Assembly (NCBI GenBank): GCA_947630895.1
Contig: CANRJJ010000006.1
Location: forward strand, 1 to 56,102
Reading direction: 5' to 3'
DNA: 56,102 nt
Source of the DNA: an uncultured Wohlfahrtiimonas sp.
GTDB lineage: Bacteria; Pseudomonadota; Gammaproteobacteria; Cardiobacteriales; Wohlfahrtiimonadaceae
Every line of letters starts with the position of its first letter. The first letter of the stretch is position 1. The notes under the pieces are model-generated. The model searched no databases. It was not told the DNA's origin and was given only the letters and a program-made list of their open reading frames with translations. Positions 51,852-56,102 of the stretch are shown here, piece by piece. The translations under genes and the position numbers were made by a program.

Positions 51852-52506
51852 TAGTCTTTTGTGATAAATCTATGATTAGCTCGTCTGTTAATGCACCACC
51901 CGAAACGGTCGGATCATAAGAGACGAGCTTTAATGCATTAAAAGAGAGCGCAATATTTTTCTCTATTGGAAACTCTTGCAATACTTTCATAATCATATCG
52001 GTTGCCCACTCAGCGTTATAAAGCCCTACCGTTACATGCGGAAAATAACTGTAACTCTCTTCAAAGTGATCATTTTTAGATAATGCATCGTGCAAAATAT
52101 TCAAAATTCTATAATGATCCAAAACTTCAAAGCCTGGTGCAATTGCATAACTAATCAAAATATTTTGAATTTCAGCTTCAATGGATTTCAATGATAAATC
52201 GAATACTCGCTCAATATCCTGCCGAATAATCTCAGTCGTATAATCATCGATATAATTCTTTTCAGGCATCAAAAAGCCACATGGCGCAATTGTAATGTGT
52301 GGCTTTCTTAAATAATCATTAATCAGATATTTTGATAAATAGCGCTGTGCAAGATGATATCGCTTTAAAAATTCCTCATTATTCGGCTCAATCACCCAAA
52401 CCACATATTTAGGACGACCTTTATGCCATTCATAAAAATCGCCCTCTAGCGGCCCAAATGTTGTTGAGTATTTCAATAGTTCCGAATACATATATTTATT
52501 ATCCAT
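51826..52506 (-). CDS. 2H phosphoesterase / 2'-5' RNA ligase-like protein
   Basis: 226 residues, with the two H-x-T motifs that define the 2H superfamily: His70-Thr72 (KPHITIAPCG) and His157-Thr159 (FPHVTVGLY), 87 residues apart as in the two-lobed fold. Members cut or join 2'-5' or cyclic phosphodiester bonds in RNA and nucleotides; which one here is unknown. The ATG shares one base with the stop of the MATE gene (TAATG), so the two are translationally coupled. The 3' end overlaps the glutaredoxin-like gene. Confidence 0.75.
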   Translation of the reverse strand: MDNKYMYSELLKYSTTFGPLEGDFYEWHKGRPKYVVWVIEPNNEEFLKRYHLAQRYLSKYLINDYLRKPHITIAPCGFLMPEKNYIDDYTTEIIRQDIERVFDLSLKSIEAEIQNILISYAIAPGFEVLDHYRILNILHDALSKNDHFEESYSYFPHVTVGLYNAEWATDMIMKVLQEFPIEKNIALSFNALKLVSYDPTVSGGALTDELIIDLSQKTITQCSSFL

Positions 52507-53858
52507 TATTCTAAATGTAAACGTTTAGCTTCCCATTTACGTGATTTCCAACGCCATGCATTCACTAATCCTCGGATCCATTCATCACATAAAAATCCGA
52601 TCCAAATGCCCACCAATCCCATTTCTAATACAAAACCAAAATAGTAGCCCACTGGAATCGCCAATCCCCACATGAAAATTAATGCCGTATAAAATGGAAA
52701 TCTCGCATCTCCCGTTGCTCTTAATGCATTCACCATAACGATATTTTGCGTGCGACCTGGCTCTAATAAGATCGTCAGCAAGAAAATCGGCAATAATATC
52801 TGTTTAATCGTTTCATCTTCAGTAAAACTATCCAAGATTAGATAACGCATACAATAGAAAATAATCACCACGATAAAAGTCAGTATCATCCCTGTTCGCA
52901 AGCTTTTAAAAGCACGCTTATATGCATCATCAAAGCATGATGCACCCACTAAATGTCCAACCAATATTTCATTACCGATACCGATCGAGATCGCAAACAG
53001 CATCAACATATATGAGAGCTGTAAGTAGATATTATGAGCTGCAAGTGCTTCTTCGCCCATTTTGCCCACAAAAGCCAACATCACTAACATTTGCAATGTC
53101 CAAGACAGATTTTCACCTGCCGATGGCAAACCAATTTTTAATATCTGCTGAATGATTTTTTTATGAAACTGGAAAAATAGTCGCCATTCTAATTGCACTT
53201 TTATGCCAAAGAATAAAAGATAAAAGAGCAATCCAACACCAACAATGCGCCCTAGCAATGTCGAAATTGCAACACCCGTCAATCCCATTTCAGGAAAACC
53301 GAATACACCATATAACACAAAAATATTACCAATCACCGTCACAACATTCATGATGAATGAAACAAACATTGGTGCTTTAGAGTGTCCATACACACGCAAA
53401 CAAGAAGCCAAAATAATTGCAACCGCTTCAAAAATTAAGCAAATACCAATGATATGAAAATAATCATAAGCCATATCAATAATGGCTTCGGGTGTATTCA
53501 TAGCACCGAGCAATTGGTAGCCAAAAAACCAAATACACAAAAATGTAATGAATCCCAATAACAGATTCAATGTGATGGATAAATGAATCGCTTTACGTGT
53601 GATATCGCGATTTCCTGCACCCAAATATTGGGCAACGACAATACTACACCCCACTCCAATAAAGTTTAAAATCGCGACGCTTGTCTCAAAAAATTGATTG
53701 CTAGCAGCTGTTGCAGCCACCATTTGCATAGAAACATGGCTGATCATCCATGTATTAATCAATAACGTGACTAAGTGTAAAAAGATGTCGATAAAAATCG
53801 GCCAACTAATTGAAAAAAGTGATCTTTCAGTCACGATATGGTTTTGAGCTACAGACAT
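52506..53858 (-). CDS. MATE family efflux transporter
   Basis: 450-residue, 12-helix multidrug/toxin exporter of the MatE family, organised as two related halves (ISWPIFIDIFLHLVTLLIN and LKIGLPSAGENLSWTLQML start each bundle; GVGCSIVVAQYLGAGN and GIGNEILVGHLVGA are the corresponding loops). Ends with a basic cytoplasmic tail (WRWKSRKWEAKRLH). Ribosome site weak. Cation coupling and substrates not evident. It heads a two-gene unit with the 2H phosphoesterase. Confidence 0.9.
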   Translation of the reverse strand: MSVAQNHIVTERSLFSISWPIFIDIFLHLVTLLINTWMISHVSMQMVAATAASNQFFETSVAILNFIGVGCSIVVAQYLGAGNRDITRKAIHLSITLNLLLGFITFLCIWFFGYQLLGAMNTPEAIIDMAYDYFHIIGICLIFEAVAIILASCLRVYGHSKAPMFVSFIMNVVTVIGNIFVLYGVFGFPEMGLTGVAISTLLGRIVGVGLLFYLLFFGIKVQLEWRLFFQFHKKIIQQILKIGLPSAGENLSWTLQMLVMLAFVGKMGEEALAAHNIYLQLSYMLMLFAISIGIGNEILVGHLVGASCFDDAYKRAFKSLRTGMILTFIVVIIFYCMRYLILDSFTEDETIKQILLPIFLLTILLEPGRTQNIVMVNALRATGDARFPFYTALIFMWGLAIPVGYYFGFVLEMGLVGIWIGFLCDEWIRGLVNAWRWKSRKWEAKRLHLE

Positions 53859-54007
53859 AAAATTATTTACTAATCATTTAAATCAAGCATTATATACAGT
53901 TAATTTTTCTTTCCCATCGCTTTCATACATAATCTTTTAATTGCTTTAATGTTACAATTGATGGCACCGCATATTCGCCGTTTTATACTATATAAAGGAA
54001 TTATTTT

Positions 54008-54484
54008 ATGAGTGAAGTTAAAGCACGCCCCAATATATTTTTATCTGCTATTGGTTGGTTTTTCTTAGTGTTTGTCAGTTTTGTGGTTTCAAGACCTTCG
54101 CTGCTTTACCCAATCTCCTTCATTCCAGTTATTACCGTTTTATTGTGCTACTCCCTCTACACTGAGCACCCTTCTTTCAGAAGAATCGCTTTAGCATTAG
54201 GCGCTATTTCCTTTACTTTCTGTGCATTTACCTTGATTTCATCTTCGTATATGACATCTCTACCAGGCAACTTGCTAGATTTAGAATTTAATTATGGATA
54301 TATGCTTCTATTAACCACTTGGTTATTTGTCATCATCAGTGGCTTTATCACTACTATTTTCATTTTAGTTAAAATCATTCATAAGCATTCTTCTGCTATG
54401 CTGATGTTTTTAGCTAACTTCATTATTTTCATTGCAGCATTCTATTTCTTCCGTTGGTTTATCCCATATATGCTACAAAGCTAA
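54008..54484 (+). CDS. Unknown integral membrane protein, about five helices
   Basis: 158 residues that I do not recognise. Hydrophobic segments at about 10-27, 33-50, 59-79, 97-122 and 129-151; a short polar N-terminus with Arg and Lys; no cysteine pair, no obvious motif except HKHS between the last two helices. Clear AAAGGAATT ribosome site and a TATACT box 19 bp before the start support a real gene. Flanked by the divergent MATE gene and the downstream pflB, from which it is separated by a hairpin. Confidence 0.7.
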   Translation: MSEVKARPNIFLSAIGWFFLVFVSFVVSRPSLLYPISFIPVITVLLCYSLYTEHPSFRRIALALGAISFTFCAFTLISSSYMTSLPGNLLDLEFNYGYMLLLTTWLFVIISGFITTIFILVKIIHKHSSAMLMFLANFIIFIAAFYFFRWFIPYMLQS

Positions 54485-54505
54485 AAAAGAAATAAAAATG
54501 ATCAA

Positions 54506-54538
54506 TAATGAGAGATATTGCAAGATTATCTCTCATTA
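54506..54538. repeat. Hairpin between the 5-TM gene and pflB
   Basis: Perfect 12-bp inverted repeat TAATGAGAGATA / TATCTCTCATTA (54506-54517 / 54527-54538) with a 9-nt loop. No T-run follows on the plus strand, so it is a poor intrinsic terminator; it could be a processing site or an operator. The remaining 200 bp up to pflB are very A+T-rich; by eye I found no FNR box in them. Confidence 0.5.
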
Positions 54539-54736
54539 GCTTCTAGCAAAATATTTTGATATAGGCACTTTGAAACAAAATTGCAGTATCAGCAAAAAAA
54601 TTAAAATAAAATTTTACAAAAAAGTATGAAATACATTCAAAATTACAAAATAATTATCATTAATCCAATATAATAAATACGCAATAACAACAAACATAGT
54701 TACATATAATTTTATTATTTAATAACGGGAGTTACT

Positions 54737-56102
54737 ATGAACAATAATATGCAAAATCCCTCTAACTTTGATCAAGCTTGGGCTGACTTTAAAGGCACAG
54801 AATGGAAAGATAAAGTCGATGTTCGTGATTTTATTCAAAATAACTATACACCTTATTTGGGTGATGATTCCTTCTTAGCTGCACCAACAGATCGAACCAA
54901 ACAAGTATGGGCTGAGCTTTCTGAGCTATTAGCAAAAGAACGTGCGTGCCCAGGTGGGGTTTTAGATGTTGCTGATAATGTTGGCTCCCGCATTGATGCA
55001 TTTGGTCCTGGTTACATTAATAAGGATTTAGAAAAAATCGTTGGTGTACAGACTGATGCACCTTTGAAACGTGGCATCTTCCCTAACAGTGGTTTTCGCT
55101 TAGTTGCCACCTCCTTAGAAGAAATTGGCAGAACGCTCAATCCTGAGATTGAAGATATTTATACTCATTATCGCAAAGACCATAACCAAGGTACTTTTGA
55201 TATTTATGACTCTGTGATTCGTGCTTGCCGTTCTTCTGGCGTTATTACTGGATTACCTGATGCTTATGGTCGCGGCCGTATTATTGGTGACTATCGTCGT
55301 GTTGCATTATATGGTGTAGATTTCCTAATCCGCGCTAAAGAAGCTGAAAAGAATGAAACTGATAGCTGGGAATTCAACGAAGAGACACTACGTTTACGTG
55401 AAGAGCTCTCTGAACAAACTCGTGCTTTTAATGAATTAAAAAGCATGGCAATGTCTTATGGCTTTGACATTAGCCATCCAGCAGAAACAGCTCAAGAAGC
55501 GATTCAATGGACTTACTTTGCTTATTTAGCTGCAACGAAAGAACAAAATGGTGCAGCAATGTCATTCGGGCGTGTATCAACATTCTTAGACATCTATATT
55601 GAGCGCGATCTTAAAGCTGGCAAAATCACCGAAAACGAAGCACAAGAACTCATTGATGATCTAGTCATTAAATTACGTATTATCCGTTTCTTACGTACTG
55701 AAGATTACAACCAATTGTTCTCAGGCGATCCTACTTGGGTTACAGAATCCATCGGCGGTATGGGTAAAGATGGGCGCACATTAGTTTCTAAAAACAGCTT
55801 CCGTTTCTTGCACACTTTATATAACTTAGGCCCTGCACCTGAGCCAAACTTAACCGTATTATGGTCAACAAAATTACCACAAGGATTTAAAGACTTCTGT
55901 TCTAAAGTTTCGATTGAAACAAGCGCGATTCAATATGAATCAGATGACTTAATGATGCCTAAATGGGGTGATGATTATGGTATTGCTTGCTGTGTATCAG
56001 CAATGGCAATCGGTAAACAAATGCAGTTCTTCGGTGCGCGTGCAAACTTAGCAAAAGCGCTACTTTATGCTATCAACGGTGGTGTTGATGAGAAATCAGG
56101 CA
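54737..56102 (+). CDS. pflB: Formate C-acetyltransferase (pyruvate formate-lyase), C-terminus beyond window
   Basis: Glycyl-radical enzyme that turns pyruvate and CoA into acetyl-CoA and formate during anaerobic growth. 455 codons are seen of about 760. ATG at 54737 with GGGAG. The frame is intact and matches the family throughout ([69 protein letters not shown]). The catalytic cysteine pair falls at Cys418-Cys419 (IACCVSAM), the same numbers as E. coli PflB. The glycyl-radical site and pflA would lie beyond the right edge. Confidence 0.96.
   Translation, partial: MNNNMQNPSNFDQAWADFKGTEWKDKVDVRDFIQNNYTPYLGDDSFLAAPTDRTKQVWAELSELLAKERACPGGVLDVADNVGSRIDAFGPGYINKDLEKIVGVQTDAPLKRGIFPNSGFRLVATSLEEIGRTLNPEIEDIYTHYRKDHNQGTFDIYDSVIRACRSSGVITGLPDAYGRGRIIGDYRRVALYGVDFLIRAKEAEKNETDSWEFNEETLRLREELSEQTRAFNELKSMAMSYGFDISHPAETAQEAIQWTYFAYLAATKEQNGAAMSFGRVSTFLDIYIERDLKAGKITENEAQELIDDLVIKLRIIRFLRTEDYNQLFSGDPTWVTESIGGMGKDGRTLVSKNSFRFLHTLYNLGPAPEPNLTVLWSTKLPQGFKDFCSKVSIETSAIQYESDDLMMPKWGDDYGIACCVSAMAIGKQMQFFGARANLAKALLYAINGGVDEKSG

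Noticed and set aside
54539..54736. FNR or Fur box upstream of pflB
   Set aside because: No TTGATnnnnATCAA was found; the ATAATTATCATTA stretch matches only half of a Fur site in a region so A+T-rich that chance is likely.

Overview
The window is a gene-dense, A+T-rich stretch (about 38-40% G+C judged by eye) of a gammaproteobacterial chromosome. Lineage markers are type I glutamate-cysteine ligase (gshA), ErpA, ZipA next to LigA, RNase T, SpeG, Prc, Hsp33, an AcrB-type RND pump and UbiX. Low G+C and a mixed gene order fit a lineage such as Cardiobacteriales/Ignatzschineria-like bacteria better than enterics or pseudomonads, but that placement is inference. No insertion sequence, prophage, CRISPR array or integrase was seen; nearly everything is core metabolism and maintenance.

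Layout. 1-5764, minus strand: hemB (cut by the window edge), aroC, an unusual DAACS-family symporter, lysC with its terminator, an SDR enzyme and a 73-residue membrane protein. 5944-10658, plus: a NUDIX enzyme, then erpA and a tight envelope cluster (SPFH/QmcA-like, NfeD, DUF2868-like, DUF3482-like GTPase). 10723-13979, minus: prc and serC. 14161-19292, plus: clpP, clpX, rnt, gshA, terC. 19364-28755, plus: purine permease, RND adaptor and pump, glnS, two ABC amino-acid permeases without partners, pgsA. 28757-31021, minus: a cysteine desulfurase with an extra C-terminal domain and a ThiF/MoeB E1-like enzyme, divergent from ttcA. 31151-35875, plus: ttcA, quinone oxidoreductase, tRNA-Val(GAC), a CAT-anticodon tRNA that looks like tRNA-Ile2, a ygiM-type SH3 protein, speG, ampG. 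35934-38519, minus: leuS. 38520-39142 is the only long gene-free stretch; it holds a promoter, a 176-nt RNA closed by a long helix (candidate 6S RNA) and a terminator. 39143-39865: pirin. 39842-47608, minus: trmO, ligA, zipA, an RDD protein, ubiX, hslO, a TerC-CBS-CorC protein. 47726-51851, plus: mutS, an M20 amidohydrolase, a glutaredoxin-like protein. 51826-53858, minus: a 2H phosphoesterase and a MATE transporter. 54008-56102, plus: an unknown 5-TM protein and the first 455 codons of pflB.

Themes. Sulfur and tRNA modification are concentrated here (desulfurase, ThiF-like enzyme, TtcA, TrmO, tRNA-Ile2, two aminoacyl-tRNA synthetases), as are redox and Fe-S functions (ErpA, GshA, Hsp33, glutaredoxin-like, quinone reductase) and membrane-protein quality control (SPFH/NfeD, Prc, ClpXP). 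PflB points to a facultatively anaerobic, mixed-acid lifestyle.

The most interesting signals are the structured RNA at about 38755-39005, the cysteine-free IscU-like tail on the desulfurase, and the DAACS symporter with altered sodium and substrate-site residues.
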